Shown here: one piece after another, positions 7,954-16,799 of the stretch
Layout: every line of letters starts with the position of its first letter
Position numbering within the stretch: the stretch's first letter is position 1
NCBI GenBank assembly: GCA_045120135.1
Contig: JBGVEN010000015.1
Location: forward strand, 246,745-310,744
DNA from: SIG440 sp045120135
GTDB taxonomy: Bacteria; Bacillota; Clostridia; Monoglobales; Monoglobaceae
Direction of reading: 5' to 3'
DNA: 64,000 nucleotides
Notes under the pieces: generated by a model
Databases searched by the model: none
What the model saw: only the letters and a program-made list of their open reading frames with translations
Told to the model about the DNA's origin: nothing
Position numbers and translations under genes: made by a program

Positions 7954-9189
7954 TTACTTTCTGCCCTTTCCCGAATGCGGAGTATGGAACCATTCCTTTT
8001 GGTCACGCTTTAAAAAGCCCATTATTCCAATGGGAATCCAGGAGATAATATAGATTGCAAAGCCAAGTGAGTTTTTCATTATATTTCTGTCAAGCTTACG
8101 GTCATTATAAAGACCCGCAATAAGAATAAACAAATTTCCCCAGACAAATACCGAAAGCAAAAGAATTGCCAAAGGCTCAGACCACATTCCGCAAAGCAGG
8201 GTGTAAAGCATTGACTTTTTATCAGCAAATATTGTAAGGATATATACTGCCCAGAAAAATATTGCCGAAAGCGGATACAGTGTATCACTCCAGAAATTCA
8301 TAAGCATATGGAGTGCAGATAGCGACCGCTCCTTTATTCCCTTTTCAAAAAGCGGCTTCACAAATCTGGTGGCAACCTCGGAAAGACCCTGCATCCAACG
8401 CTGTCTCTGATGAATTGATGTGCCCAGCTGACGGGGTTTTTCGTCAAACACCACCGCATCGTGAGCCCAGCCTACTTTAATATCATTAAGCGCAAGCTTT
8501 AATGTAAATTCGGTGTCCTCAGCAAGGCAGGTTGCGCCCCAGCCATATTCACGGATAAGCTTTGACGAAACAGCAAAGCCCGTACCGCCCAGACGGCAGC
8601 CAAGCCCTAAGTTGCCGCGTGACAGCTGTGCCACACGATTATTTATCCAGTACCACAGCGAATACGAAAATGTAAGCCAGTTGTCTGTTGGGTTCTTGCT
8701 GTCAAGATACCCCTGAACTGCGCTGTAACCCTCATTGATTTTTTCATTCATACGGATAAGAAAGTCCTTTTCAACCAGATTATCCGCATCAAATACGCAA
8801 AAATATTCGTGGGTGTTTTCCATTGCAAAGAGCTTCTCAAAGGCAAACTCCATTGCATAACCCTTACCGCGCTTTTCGGTATTAAACCTCTCCCACACAT
8901 AAGCTCCCGACGCCTTTGCAAGCTCGGCAGTTTTATCGGTGCAGTTATCCGCAACTACAAAAACATCAAACAGCTCTGCAGGATAGTCAAGGGTTTTAAG
9001 GCTCTCAACCAGCTCACCTATAACGCTCTCTTCGTTATGCGCCGCAACAAGGAGTGCAAATCGGTGCTGTTCGTGACTTTTGGGAGTGGCTTTGGCAATC
9101 GTCAGCGAAAAGAGCGCCACCACAAGATAGTAACACCCGATTAAAAACAAAACTGTCTGGAATATATTTAATAAAGCTTGAAGAAACAA
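7954..9189 (-). CDS. Family 2 glycosyltransferase, membrane-bound processive type
   Basis: A 411-aa protein with one N-terminal membrane helix, a cytosolic GT-A domain and several C-terminal helices, the layout of cellulose/hyaluronan/poly-GlcNAc synthase relatives. The nucleotide-sugar motifs are VAAHNEE, VVADNCTDKT, the DxD-like FDADN, the acceptor region around GTGFAVSS and CLAEDTEF, and the processivity motif QRQRW. Start is TTG at 9189 with AAGGGTG upstream. It is the first gene of the eight-gene minus-strand operon. The polymer made is unknown. Confidence 0.88.
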   Translation of the reverse strand: MFLQALLNIFQTVLFLIGCYYLVVALFSLTIAKATPKSHEQHRFALLVAAHNEESVIGELVESLKTLDYPAELFDVFVVADNCTDKTAELAKASGAYVWERFNTEKRGKGYAMEFAFEKLFAMENTHEYFCVFDADNLVEKDFLIRMNEKINEGYSAVQGYLDSKNPTDNWLTFSYSLWYWINNRVAQLSRGNLGLGCRLGGTGFAVSSKLIREYGWGATCLAEDTEFTLKLALNDIKVGWAHDAVVFDEKPRQLGTSIHQRQRWMQGLSEVATRFVKPLFEKGIKERSLSALHMLMNFWSDTLYPLSAIFFWAVYILTIFADKKSMLYTLLCGMWSEPLAILLLSVFVWGNLFILIAGLYNDRKLDRNIMKNSLGFAIYIISWIPIGIMGFLKRDQKEWFHTPHSGKGRK

Positions 9190-9293
9190 TTTGTTTTCAC
9201 CCTTTTAATTTTATATTATTCTCTACAATTAATATGTTTGCTTTTTTTGCGGCATATTATTGGTATACCTAAAGTACATACTAATTCAAGTGT

Positions 9294-9322
9294 ATTATAT
9301 ATCAAAACCGCCATAATTTCAA
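9294..9322 (-). promoter_or_regulatory. Sigma-A-type promoter of the glycosyltransferase-alr-mazEF operon
   Basis: On the minus strand TTGAAA (9317-9322) and TATAAT (9294-9299) are separated by exactly 17 bp, a near-consensus promoter. It sits about 105 bp before the TTG start at 9189, leaving an AT-rich leader with no clear strong hairpin. Confidence 0.75.
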
Positions 9323-9447
9323 TAGCTTTTACAAAAAATTCACCCTCTCGACATCAAATTGAAACACGGCATATCTCATTTTTCATATTTTGTTATTAAA
9401 ACTTTAAGAAAAGTTGCAAAAAACTGAGACTTTTTTAAAGATTATAC

Positions 9448-9476
9448 TTTACTAAAAATTAACTTTGGTGTATAAT
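9448..9476 (+). promoter_or_regulatory. Promoter of cysE
   Basis: TTTACT (9448-9453), 17-bp spacer, perfect TATAAT (9471-9476), about 33 bp before the cysE ATG, with AAAGGG as RBS between. Confidence 0.7.
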
Positions 9477-9508
9477 AAATTAAGTATGGACTGAAAGGGT
9501 TTTATATT

Positions 9509-10162
9509 ATGAAATTTTTCAAGACAATCCACGAAGAGGTGAGTCTGGTTTTTGAGCGTGACCCTGCGGCAAAAAGCAGGATGCAGGTTCTGTTCCTTTA
9601 CCCCGGCGTTAAGGCTATTCTCAGCTACCGCACGGCTCACTGTTTCTACAATCATAAAATGTATTTTATTGCCGACTGGATTTCAAAGCGAACCCGTCGC
9701 AAGACAGGTATCGAAATCCATCCTGCCGCACAGATTGGCAAGGGTCTGTTTATCGACCACGGTATGGGGGTTGTTATCGGCGAAACTACGATTATTGGCG
9801 ACAACTGTACTATCTATCAGGGCGTAACTCTGGGCGGTACAGGCAAAGACAAGGGCAAGCGCCACCCAACCATTGGCAACAACGTTACCATCGGTAGCGG
9901 TGCAAAGGTATTGGGGCCATTCACAGTGGGCGACAACAGCAAAATTGCCGCAAATGCGGTAGTTCTTAATGAAATTCCACCGAACAGTACTTGTGTTGGT
10001 GTTCCGGCGCATATTGTTAAACGTGACAATGTAAAGGTTGCTCCTGCAAAAATCGACCTTGACCAGATTCACATTCCCGACCCCGTTTCAATGGAGCTTT
10101 GCAAGCTGCGTGTTGAGCTGGAAAACTTAAAAAAACAGCTTGATGCCGAAAAAACCGAATAA
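9509..10162 (+). CDS. cysE: Serine O-acetyltransferase
   Basis: Cytosolic enzyme that acetylates L-serine with acetyl-CoA, the first step of cysteine synthesis. 217 aa with the alpha-helical N-terminus and the left-handed beta-helix of hexapeptide repeats; GIEIHPAAQIGKGLFIDHG, VVIGETTIIGDN and QGVTLGGTG are diagnostic. It is directly followed by cysS after 21 bases, linking cysteine synthesis to cysteinyl-tRNA formation, an arrangement also found in Bacillus (cysE-cysS-mrnC). No T-box is visible between promoter and start. Confidence 0.95.
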   Translation: MKFFKTIHEEVSLVFERDPAAKSRMQVLFLYPGVKAILSYRTAHCFYNHKMYFIADWISKRTRRKTGIEIHPAAQIGKGLFIDHGMGVVIGETTIIGDNCTIYQGVTLGGTGKDKGKRHPTIGNNVTIGSGAKVLGPFTVGDNSKIAANAVVLNEIPPNSTCVGVPAHIVKRDNVKVAPAKIDLDQIHIPDPVSMELCKLRVELENLKKQLDAEKTE

Positions 10163-10183
10163 ATCAGGAAAGGACAGTCTGAC

Positions 10184-11590
10184 ATGAAAATTTTTAACAC
10201 ACTTAACCGCAAAAAAGAAGAATTTGTTCCCGTAGAGCCGGGAGTTGTAAGAATGTACTCCTGCGGACCTACCGTATACAACTACTTTCACATAGGCAAC
10301 GCAAGACCTTTTATTATTTTTGATACCCTCCGCCGCTACCTTGAATATAGCGGCTACAAAGTTTACTTTGTTCAGAATTTTACTGATATTGATGACAAGA
10401 TGATTAACAAAGCAAACGAAATGGGTATCACCGTTAAGGAGCTTGCAGATACTTATATTGACGAATATTTCAAGGACGCTGACGGTCTGGGCATCAAACG
10501 TGCGACCTGGCATCCGAGAGCAACCGATAATATTGATGCAATCATTGACATTGTAAAGACCCTTGAAGAAAAGGGCTATGCCTACAATGTTGACGGTGAT
10601 GTTTACTTTGCCGCAAAGAAATTTAACGAATACGGCAAGCTCTCACATCAGCCGCTTGAAGACCTTGAAAGCGGTGCAAGAATAGATATTAACGAAGCAA
10701 AGAACGACCCGATGGACTTTGCTCTCTGGAAAAAGCAGAAGCCGGGCGAGCCGGCATGGGAAAGTCCCTGGGGAATGGGCCGTCCCGGCTGGCACATTGA
10801 GTGTAGTGCTATGGCAACCAAGTTCTTAGCAAAGACCATTGACATCCACAGCGGTGGTCAGGACCTTATCTTCCCCCACCATGAGAACGAAATCGCACAG
10901 AGCGAATGTGCTCACGATGTAACCTTCTCCAATTACTGGATGCATAACGGCTACATCAATATTGACAACCGCAAAATGTCAAAATCTCTTGGCAACTTCT
11001 TTACAGTTCGTGAGGTTGCGGCAGAATTTGATTACGAGGTTATCCGCTTCTTTATGCTCTCAGCACATTACAGAAGCCCCATTAACTTCAGCAAGACTCT
11101 TATGGACTCTGCAAAATCAAGCCTTGACAGAATTTACAACTGCCTTTCAGATATGAAGTTTGCGGCAGAAAACGCTGAAAGCCGCACAGAATTCACAGAG
11201 GCAGAAAACAGCTACAAAAAGGCAATCGAAGAACTCAAGGAAAAATATATTGCCGCAATGGACGATGACCTCAATACCGCAGATGCCATCTCGGTTATTT
11301 TTGAAATCGTGTCTGAGGCAAACAAAGCAATTACCAGAGACTCCGGCTTTGCAAAGGAAATCATTACCTTTACAATAGATACTATTCGTGAGCTGGGCGG
11401 TGTTTTAGGTTTGCTTGCCAAAAAGGATGACGACGGACTTTCCGACGAAGTTCAAGCACTTATCGATGAAAGAGCAGAGGCAAGAGCCTCTAAAAACTGG
11501 GCCAAATCGGACGAAATCCGCGACAGACTCCGTGAAATGGGTATAATAGTTAAAGACACTCCGCAGGGTCAGCAAATCACAAAGGCGTAG
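10184..11590 (+). CDS. cysS: Cysteinyl-tRNA synthetase
   Basis: Class I aminoacyl-tRNA synthetase, 468 aa. It shows the zinc-binding CGPTVY, the HIGN signature (residues 36-39) and KMSKS (from K264), plus the DALR-type helical C-terminus. RBS AGGAAAGGA precedes the ATG. Gene order cysE-cysS-mrnC with short gaps (21 and 7 bases) indicates one transcript, as in Bacillus. Confidence 0.97.
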   Translation: MKIFNTLNRKKEEFVPVEPGVVRMYSCGPTVYNYFHIGNARPFIIFDTLRRYLEYSGYKVYFVQNFTDIDDKMINKANEMGITVKELADTYIDEYFKDADGLGIKRATWHPRATDNIDAIIDIVKTLEEKGYAYNVDGDVYFAAKKFNEYGKLSHQPLEDLESGARIDINEAKNDPMDFALWKKQKPGEPAWESPWGMGRPGWHIECSAMATKFLAKTIDIHSGGQDLIFPHHENEIAQSECAHDVTFSNYWMHNGYINIDNRKMSKSLGNFFTVREVAAEFDYEVIRFFMLSAHYRSPINFSKTLMDSAKSSLDRIYNCLSDMKFAAENAESRTEFTEAENSYKKAIEELKEKYIAAMDDDLNTADAISVIFEIVSEANKAITRDSGFAKEIITFTIDTIRELGGVLGLLAKKDDDGLSDEVQALIDERAEARASKNWAKSDEIRDRLREMGIIVKDTPQGQQITKA

Positions 11591-11597
11591 GTTCATT

Positions 11598-12005
11598 ATG
11601 CTTGATACATTTACAAAGGAATTTCATTTGGGCGAAAAGGTTCCGCCTGCACAGTATTCACCCCTTGCGCTTGCATACTTAGGTGACTGCGTGTACGAGC
11701 TTTTTGTCCGTACATATCTTTTAAAGGATGCGAACTTTCCGGTGCAAAAGCTTCATAAATCCGCGATTAAGCTGGTAAACGCCAAGGCACAATCCGACCT
11801 TTATCAGAAAATCAAGGATGTTCTCACCGAGGAGGAAACTGCCATTTACAAACGCGGTAGAAACACCAACTCGCATCCACCGAAGAATCAGGATTTGGTT
11901 GACTATAAATCAGCAACCGGCGTTGAGGCTCTTATCGGTTATCTTTACCTAAAGGGTGAAAGTGACAGAATTTTAGAGCTTCTCCGCTACCTTACCGAGG
12001 AATAA
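11598..12005 (+). CDS. mrnC: Mini-ribonuclease III
   Basis: A 135-aa RNase III catalytic domain without the dsRNA-binding domain. In B. subtilis Mini-III matures the ends of 23S rRNA. The motif LAYLGDCVYELFVR carries the catalytic Asp and Glu, and the region around LVNAKAQSDLYQKI and GRNTNSHPPKNQ is characteristic. It follows cysS by 7 bases. Confidence 0.94.
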   Translation: MLDTFTKEFHLGEKVPPAQYSPLALAYLGDCVYELFVRTYLLKDANFPVQKLHKSAIKLVNAKAQSDLYQKIKDVLTEEETAIYKRGRNTNSHPPKNQDLVDYKSATGVEALIGYLYLKGESDRILELLRYLTEE

Positions 12006-12012
12006 TCACCTT

Positions 12013-12053
12013 GCATTTTTACATACTTTCATAAAAGGAGAATGTAAAAATGC
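12013..12053 (+). promoter_or_regulatory. Hairpin covering the yitT-family start codon, RBS in the loop
   Basis: A perfect 12-bp inverted repeat pairs 12013-12024 with 12042-12053. The 3' arm contains the ATG (12050-12052) of the next gene and the 17-base loop contains its RBS AAAGGAG (12034-12040). No T-run follows, so it is not a terminator. It could mask initiation and act as a translational switch. Confidence 0.6.
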
Positions 12054-12886
12054 GTTTACGGATAAAGAATTTTCTTATCGTTCTTTTAGGTACACTTGTT
12101 ATGGCGATTTCGCTCAATATGTTTCTTGTCCCGCAGGATATTGCCCCCGGCGGTATTAGCGGACTTTCGATAGTGACAAATCATCTCACCAAGGCACCCG
12201 TAGGACTGCTTATCCTGATTTATAACATTCCTGTTTTTCTTTGGGGACTCCGGCATTTCAGCCGCAAATTTCTCTTATTCTCACTGTTTGGAATGTTTCT
12301 CCTTTCGGCGCTCACCGATATTCTATGGTTTATAAAACCTATAACCGACGATATGATGCTTTCGGCAATATACGGCGGTGCGCTTATGGGCGTTGGCGTA
12401 GGTCTTGTATTCTATGCCGGCTGCACAACCGGCGGAACAGAAATCGCCGCACAAATACTGAAGAAAAAGTTCCCCTTTATTTCAGTGGGGAAGTTTGTTC
12501 TTATAATTGATGCATTTATCGTATCTTTGGCAGGAGTTGTTTTCGGCAGATGGGAGGTTATACTCTACTCTGCAATTGCTCTTTCTATCAGCAGTTATAT
12601 AATAGATTTGATTGCCGAGGGCGGCGACTTCGCCAAGGCGGCATATATTATTTCGGACAAGCAGGAATTAATCTCCAACGAGATTTCGCTCCGTCTTGAA
12701 CGTGGCACAACCGTGCTTCACGGCTCGTCCTTTTACAGCGGCGAGAAAAAAACCGTGCTTTTATGCGTAGTTAAAAAATACGAGATTACAAGGCTTAAGA
12801 GCATCATTAAGGAGACCGACGAAAACGCCTTTGTAATAGTATCGGACGCCCGCGAGGTGTTGGGCAATGGTTTTAAAAACCACTAA
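12050..12886 (+). CDS. YitT family membrane protein (DUF161 + DUF2179)
   Basis: A 278-aa protein with five or six N-terminal hydrophobic segments, including the family motif VPQDIAPGGISGLS and YAGCTTGGTEIAAQIL, and a cytosolic C-terminal DUF2179 domain (about 200-278) with GTTVLHGSSFYSGEKKTVL. The transported substrate is unknown for this family. The start codon and RBS sit in a perfect hairpin, which suggests translational control. Confidence 0.9.
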   Translation: MRLRIKNFLIVLLGTLVMAISLNMFLVPQDIAPGGISGLSIVTNHLTKAPVGLLILIYNIPVFLWGLRHFSRKFLLFSLFGMFLLSALTDILWFIKPITDDMMLSAIYGGALMGVGVGLVFYAGCTTGGTEIAAQILKKKFPFISVGKFVLIIDAFIVSLAGVVFGRWEVILYSAIALSISSYIIDLIAEGGDFAKAAYIISDKQELISNEISLRLERGTTVLHGSSFYSGEKKTVLLCVVKKYEITRLKSIIKETDENAFVIVSDAREVLGNGFKNH

Positions 12887-12932
12887 AGCTTGATTAAAAT
12901 TAATAATATATTTATATATGGAGGTATAAAAA

Positions 12933-13781
12933 ATGAACACAGAAAAGCTCAATGCACTGAAGCTTTCCGCAGCTAACGTCCGCAAGATGATTCTTGAAGG
13001 CGTACATAGCGCAAAATCGGGTCATCCCGGCGGCTCACTTTCGTCCGCAGACATTCTTACATACCTTTACAAGGAAGAAATGAATGTTGACCCCAAGAAC
13101 CCCAAAAATCCTGACCGCGACAGATTTGTTATGTCAAAGGGTCACGCATCACCACTGGTTTATGCAGTTCTTGCTGAATTTGGTTTTATTCCTAAGGAGG
13201 ATATTAAAACCTTCCGTAAGGCAGACAGCTACCTTCAGGGTCACCCCGATATGAAGGGTACAAGCGGTGTTGATATGTCAACCGGCTCACTCGGTCAGGG
13301 TATCAGCGCTGCTTGCGGTATGGCTCTTGCCGGCAAGTATGACAAGAAGGATTACAGAGTTTATGCAATTCTCGGCGACGGCGAATGCGAAGAAGGTCAG
13401 GTTTGGGAGGCAGCTATGTTTGCAGCTCATTACAAGCTCGACAACCTCTGTGCATTCCTCGACTTCAACGGTCTCCAGATTGACGGTGACATCACCGAAG
13501 TTATGAACCCTACTCCCTTTGACAAGAAGTTTGAAGCATTCGGCTGGAATGTAATCGTTATTGACGGTCACAACTTCGAAGAAATCGAAAAGGCAGTTGA
13601 ATGTGCAAAGGCAACAAAGGGCAAACCCACAATGGTTATTGCAAACACCACCAAGGGTAAGGATGTTTCCTTTATGGAAAATGACGCTAACTGGCACGGT
13701 GCAGCTCCCAATGACGAACAGTTTGAAAAGGGTATGGCTGACATCGAAGAAGTAATCAAATCAATAGGAGGTGCATGCTAA
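12933..13781 (+). CDS. Transketolase, N-terminal subunit
   Basis: The TPP-binding half of a split transketolase, 282 aa. It carries GHPGGSLSSADIL, the TPP/Mg motif GDGECEEGQVWEAA and the C-terminal HGAAPNDEQFEKG. It joins with the next gene to move two-carbon units in the pentose phosphate pathway. The gene ends with a normal TAA inside the RBS-to-start region of the next gene, so the split is genuine and not a frameshift. Confidence 0.95.
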   Translation: MNTEKLNALKLSAANVRKMILEGVHSAKSGHPGGSLSSADILTYLYKEEMNVDPKNPKNPDRDRFVMSKGHASPLVYAVLAEFGFIPKEDIKTFRKADSYLQGHPDMKGTSGVDMSTGSLGQGISAACGMALAGKYDKKDYRVYAILGDGECEEGQVWEAAMFAAHYKLDNLCAFLDFNGLQIDGDITEVMNPTPFDKKFEAFGWNVIVIDGHNFEEIEKAVECAKATKGKPTMVIANTTKGKDVSFMENDANWHGAAPNDEQFEKGMADIEEVIKSIGGAC

Positions 13782-14725
13782 TGTACGCAATCGGTGAAAA
13801 GAAAGCAACCCGTGAAGCTTACGGTGCGGCACTGGCTGAATTCGGTGCTGACGAGAGAATAGTTGTTCTTGACGCTGACCTCTCTCCCGCAACCAAAACA
13901 GGAACATTCAAAAAGGCATTCCCCGAAAGATTCTTCAACTGCGGTATTGCAGAAGGCAATATGATGTCAGTTGCAGCAGGTCTTTCAACTTGCGGTAAAA
14001 TTCCTTTCGCAAGCTCATTTGCAATGTTTGCGGCAGGCAGAGCCTTTGAACAAATAAGAAACGCTATCGGCTACCCCAAGCTGAATGTTAAAATCGGTGC
14101 AACCCACGCAGGTATTTCTGTTGGTGAAGATGGTGCAACCCACCAGTGTCTTGAGGATATTGGTCTTATGCGCACAATCCCCAATATGGTTATTCTGAAC
14201 CCTGCTGATTGTGCAGAAGCACGCCTTGCAGTTAAGGCTGCAATTGACCATCAGGGTCCTGTTTACCTCCGTTTCGGCAGACTTGCTGTTCCCACAATCT
14301 TTGGCGAGGACTACAAGTTTGAAATTGGTAAGGGAGTTCAGCTTGCAGACGGCAAGGATGTAACAATTATCGCAACAGGTCTTATGGTTGCACACGCACT
14401 TGAAGCAAAGACAATTCTTGAGGAACAGGGAATTTCAGCAAGAATTATCAATATGCACACAATCAAGCCCATTGACCGTGACATCATCATTAAAGCAGCT
14501 AAGGAAACAGGCGCAATTGTTACCGCAGAAGAACACAACATCATCGGCGGTCTTGGTTCAGCCGTTGCCGAGGTTCTTTGTGAGGAATGTCCCGTTCCTA
14601 TGCTCCGTGTAGGTACACTTGATACATTTGGTCGTTCAGGCGCACCTGCTAAACTCTTTGAAATCTACGGTCTTGATGCAAAGACAATTGCTGAAAAGGC
14701 TAAGGAAGCTATTGCAAAGAAGTAA
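13781..14725 (+). CDS. Transketolase, C-terminal subunit
   Basis: The pyrimidine-binding and C-terminal half, 314 aa. Typical motifs are DLSPATKTGTFKKAFPERF, CGIAEGNMMSVAAGL (with the catalytic Glu) and HAGISVGEDGATHQCLED. The ATG at 13781 is chosen over 13775 because AGGAGG (13766-13771) would be only 3 bases from the latter; it overlaps the previous stop by one base (TAATG). It is followed by a strong terminator. Confidence 0.95.
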   Translation: MYAIGEKKATREAYGAALAEFGADERIVVLDADLSPATKTGTFKKAFPERFFNCGIAEGNMMSVAAGLSTCGKIPFASSFAMFAAGRAFEQIRNAIGYPKLNVKIGATHAGISVGEDGATHQCLEDIGLMRTIPNMVILNPADCAEARLAVKAAIDHQGPVYLRFGRLAVPTIFGEDYKFEIGKGVQLADGKDVTIIATGLMVAHALEAKTILEEQGISARIINMHTIKPIDRDIIIKAAKETGAIVTAEEHNIIGGLGSAVAEVLCEECPVPMLRVGTLDTFGRSGAPAKLFEIYGLDAKTIAEKAKEAIAKK

Positions 14726-14736
14726 ACATACATATC

Positions 14737-14765
14737 AAAGGGGAAGCTAACAGCTTCCCCTTTTT
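14737..14765 (+). terminator. Terminator after transketolase genes
   Basis: Perfect 12-bp stem (14737-14748 with 14752-14763), three-base loop, then a T-run ending at 14765. Confidence 0.9.
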
Positions 14766-14786
14766 ACCCTCTGAAGGAGCAATACT

Positions 14787-15515
14787 ATGACATATACAGA
14801 ATCAATATGGAACGGATTCAGACGCCTTGACTTTGAATTTGAGGGCAGACCTGCCATTCTGGTTTTACCGGACGAAAGCAACAAAACCGATAAATGGATG
14901 CTTAAAACCGAATATTTTGGTGCGTTTCCAAATCTTGAAATTGAAATGCTCGAACGCGGCTGGCATCTTGCATACATAAAAAATATCACACGCTGGTGTC
15001 TTGACGAGGACCTGCATCTGAAAAAGAGATTTGCAGACTTTCTCGCTGAAGAGTTCGGTCTTTACCGAAAATGTATTCCGGTAGGTATGAGCTGCGGCGG
15101 TCTTATTGCAACCAAGCTTGCAGCACTTTACCCCGATATAGTCTCGGCGCTGTATCTTGATGCACCTGTGCTTAACTTCCTCTCCTGCCCGGCAGGACTT
15201 GGTATTGGAGAAGACAGTATGCTTGAGGAATTCCAAAACGCAACCGGAATGTCAATGTCCGACCTCATTTGTTACCGAGAGCATCCAATTGACAAAATGC
15301 ATATTCTGCTTGAGAATAATATCCCTGTAATCCTTGTTTACGGCGACAGCGATACGGTTGTTCCATACACGGAAAACGGTGCTCTGCTTGAAAAGTATTA
15401 CAGCGAGAACGGCGGCAGACTTATTGCAATCGGCAAGGAAGGTTGCGCACATCATCCTCACGGACTTGAGGACAGCACACCCATTATAGAATTTATGGAG
15501 CGCTACTCAAGCTAA
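14787..15515 (+). CDS. Alpha/beta hydrolase
   Basis: A 242-aa cytosolic hydrolase of unknown substrate. The nucleophile elbow is GMSCGG, the acid is probably in YGDSDTVVP and the base in CAHHPHG, giving a full Ser-Asp-His triad in the right order. There is no signal peptide. It stands alone between two terminators. The lid region after the nucleophile (APVLNFLSCPAG) is short, so a small ester or carbohydrate ester is plausible, but this is a guess. Confidence 0.85.
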   Translation: MTYTESIWNGFRRLDFEFEGRPAILVLPDESNKTDKWMLKTEYFGAFPNLEIEMLERGWHLAYIKNITRWCLDEDLHLKKRFADFLAEEFGLYRKCIPVGMSCGGLIATKLAALYPDIVSALYLDAPVLNFLSCPAGLGIGEDSMLEEFQNATGMSMSDLICYREHPIDKMHILLENNIPVILVYGDSDTVVPYTENGALLEKYYSENGGRLIAIGKEGCAHHPHGLEDSTPIIEFMERYSS

Positions 15516-15531
15516 AAAGCTACACACACAC

Positions 15532-15563
15532 AAAGGCATTTACCGAAATCGGTAAATGCCTTT
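15532..15563. terminator. Bidirectional terminator between hydrolase and dUTPase genes
   Basis: Perfect 14-bp stem (15532-15545 with 15550-15563), AAAT loop, T-rich on the + side and purine-rich on the other. It lies between the convergent stops at 15515 and 15567. Confidence 0.88.
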
Positions 15564-15566
15564 CTT

Positions 15567-16073
15567 TTATTTAGAAGTGCTTCCAAATCCACCGTTACGA
15601 ACACCGTCCGCATCATCATCAATGGTTATGCCGTATTCTACAAACACACCCTGAGCAAAGGCCTGACCTTTTTCTATCCTAACAGTTCTTCCCTCAAGGG
15701 AGTTGTTTGTAATTTTTATCATTATGTGCCCTTCGTTATCCGAATAATAATAATCGCTGTCAATTATCCCAACTGTGTTGTCAAGCTGGAGACGGAACTT
15801 AAAGCCAAGGCCGCTTCGGGGATATATCTTAAGAACCCAGCCCTCGTCGATTTTCGCACGGATGCCGGTTGGCATTTTAATTGTCTCACCGGGTGCAAGC
15901 TCCACATCACGCACGGCAAAAAAATCGTAACCTGCCGAGCCGGATGTCGCACGTTTTGGAAGCTTTAAATCATTATACGCATCGTATATGCCAAGACCGC
16001 TGCCAAAGGAATCAATCCAACCCAAATTGAAAATCTCCTGATTTACTTTTTCAAATTTTGCTATTCTCCTCAT
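15567..16073 (-). CDS. dUTP diphosphatase-like trimeric dUTPase family protein
   Basis: A 168-aa protein with the five dUTPase motifs in order: SAGYDFFA (I), PRSGLGFK (II), the DNTVGIIDSDYY region (III), KGQAFAQGVF (IV) and GGFGSTSK (V). It should hydrolyse dUTP to dUMP and keep uracil out of DNA. Motif III has an unusual insertion (YYYSDNEGH) and there is an N-terminal extension of about 35 residues, unlike the E. coli enzyme. Start 16073 is chosen because GGAGG is 7 bases upstream; the frame continues to 16091. Confidence 0.88.
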   Translation of the reverse strand: MRRIAKFEKVNQEIFNLGWIDSFGSGLGIYDAYNDLKLPKRATSGSAGYDFFAVRDVELAPGETIKMPTGIRAKIDEGWVLKIYPRSGLGFKFRLQLDNTVGIIDSDYYYSDNEGHIMIKITNNSLEGRTVRIEKGQAFAQGVFVEYGITIDDDADGVRNGGFGSTSK

Positions 16074-16091
16074 AATATATCCTCCATCCAA

Positions 16092-16793
16092 TTATTTAAT
16101 CAGCAATTGAAACAGCTGTAATATCCAGTATATAGGTATTGGCATAAGTATCGCCGGAACAAAATTCATAACCTTTAGCTTGGTTATATTCAACATATTG
16201 AGGGAAAGTCCCACAATTAAAAGCGAGCCAACACAAGTCATTTCGGCAATAATCGCCTCGGTCAGTACCGACTGAATAAATCCTGCACAAAGTGCAATTG
16301 AGCCTTGATAAACAAATACAAAAACCGACGAAAATATGACGCCGAAGCCCATGGTTGATGTAAGCACTATTGCCGCAATCCCGTCAATCAGGGATTTCGC
16401 AAATATGGTTTCGTGATTGCCGGTAAGTCCACCCTGAATTGAACCTACAATAGACATTGCGCCAACACAGAACAAAAGACTTGCCGACACAAACGCCCGT
16501 GCTACCGCACCGTCACCACTTGAGCCAACCCTTTCCTCAAGCTTTTTGCCAAGATTGTTAAGACCCTTATCCAAATCCAACGCCTCACCAATAAGCACAC
16601 CTATTGCCATTGACAAAATTGCAACCAGAACATTCTGCCCCTCAAGTGCTCCGCTGATACCTATGTACATTACGCACAGACCAAGCCCTTGCATAATCGC
16701 ATTGCTTATCCGCTCGGGTATTCCTTTTTTTAAGAGTAGTCCCACAAGGCTCCCTGCAATGACCGCAATGCAGTTAACTATTGTTCCAAGCAT
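16092..16793 (-). CDS. DUF554 family membrane protein
   Basis: A 233-aa polytopic protein with six or seven hydrophobic segments, starting MLGTIVNCIAVIAGSLVGLLLKKGIPER, a form typical of DUF554 (YdfK/YqgA). SMAIGVLIGEALDLD and FCVGAMSIVGSIQGGL are conserved in the family. Function is not established. RBS AGAGGTAG lies upstream of ATG 16793. It is the tenth gene in the eleven-gene minus-strand run. Confidence 0.88.
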   Translation of the reverse strand: MLGTIVNCIAVIAGSLVGLLLKKGIPERISNAIMQGLGLCVMYIGISGALEGQNVLVAILSMAIGVLIGEALDLDKGLNNLGKKLEERVGSSGDGAVARAFVSASLLFCVGAMSIVGSIQGGLTGNHETIFAKSLIDGIAAIVLTSTMGFGVIFSSVFVFVYQGSIALCAGFIQSVLTEAIIAEMTCVGSLLIVGLSLNMLNITKLKVMNFVPAILMPIPIYWILQLFQLLIK

Positions 16794-16799
16794 TACTTA

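Larger units (their letters stand above)
9190..9508. other. Divergent intergenic region (319 bp)
   Basis: AT-rich spacer between two divergent operons. It holds the minus-strand promoter at 9294-9322 and the cysE promoter at 9448-9476. I see no open frame with an RBS, no tRNA and no strong inverted repeat. Confidence 0.7.

Noticed and set aside
12933..14725. Transketolase as one frameshifted gene
   Set aside because: Both halves have complete ends, the second has its own AGGAGG and the split lies at the domain border known for two-subunit transketolases in Clostridia.
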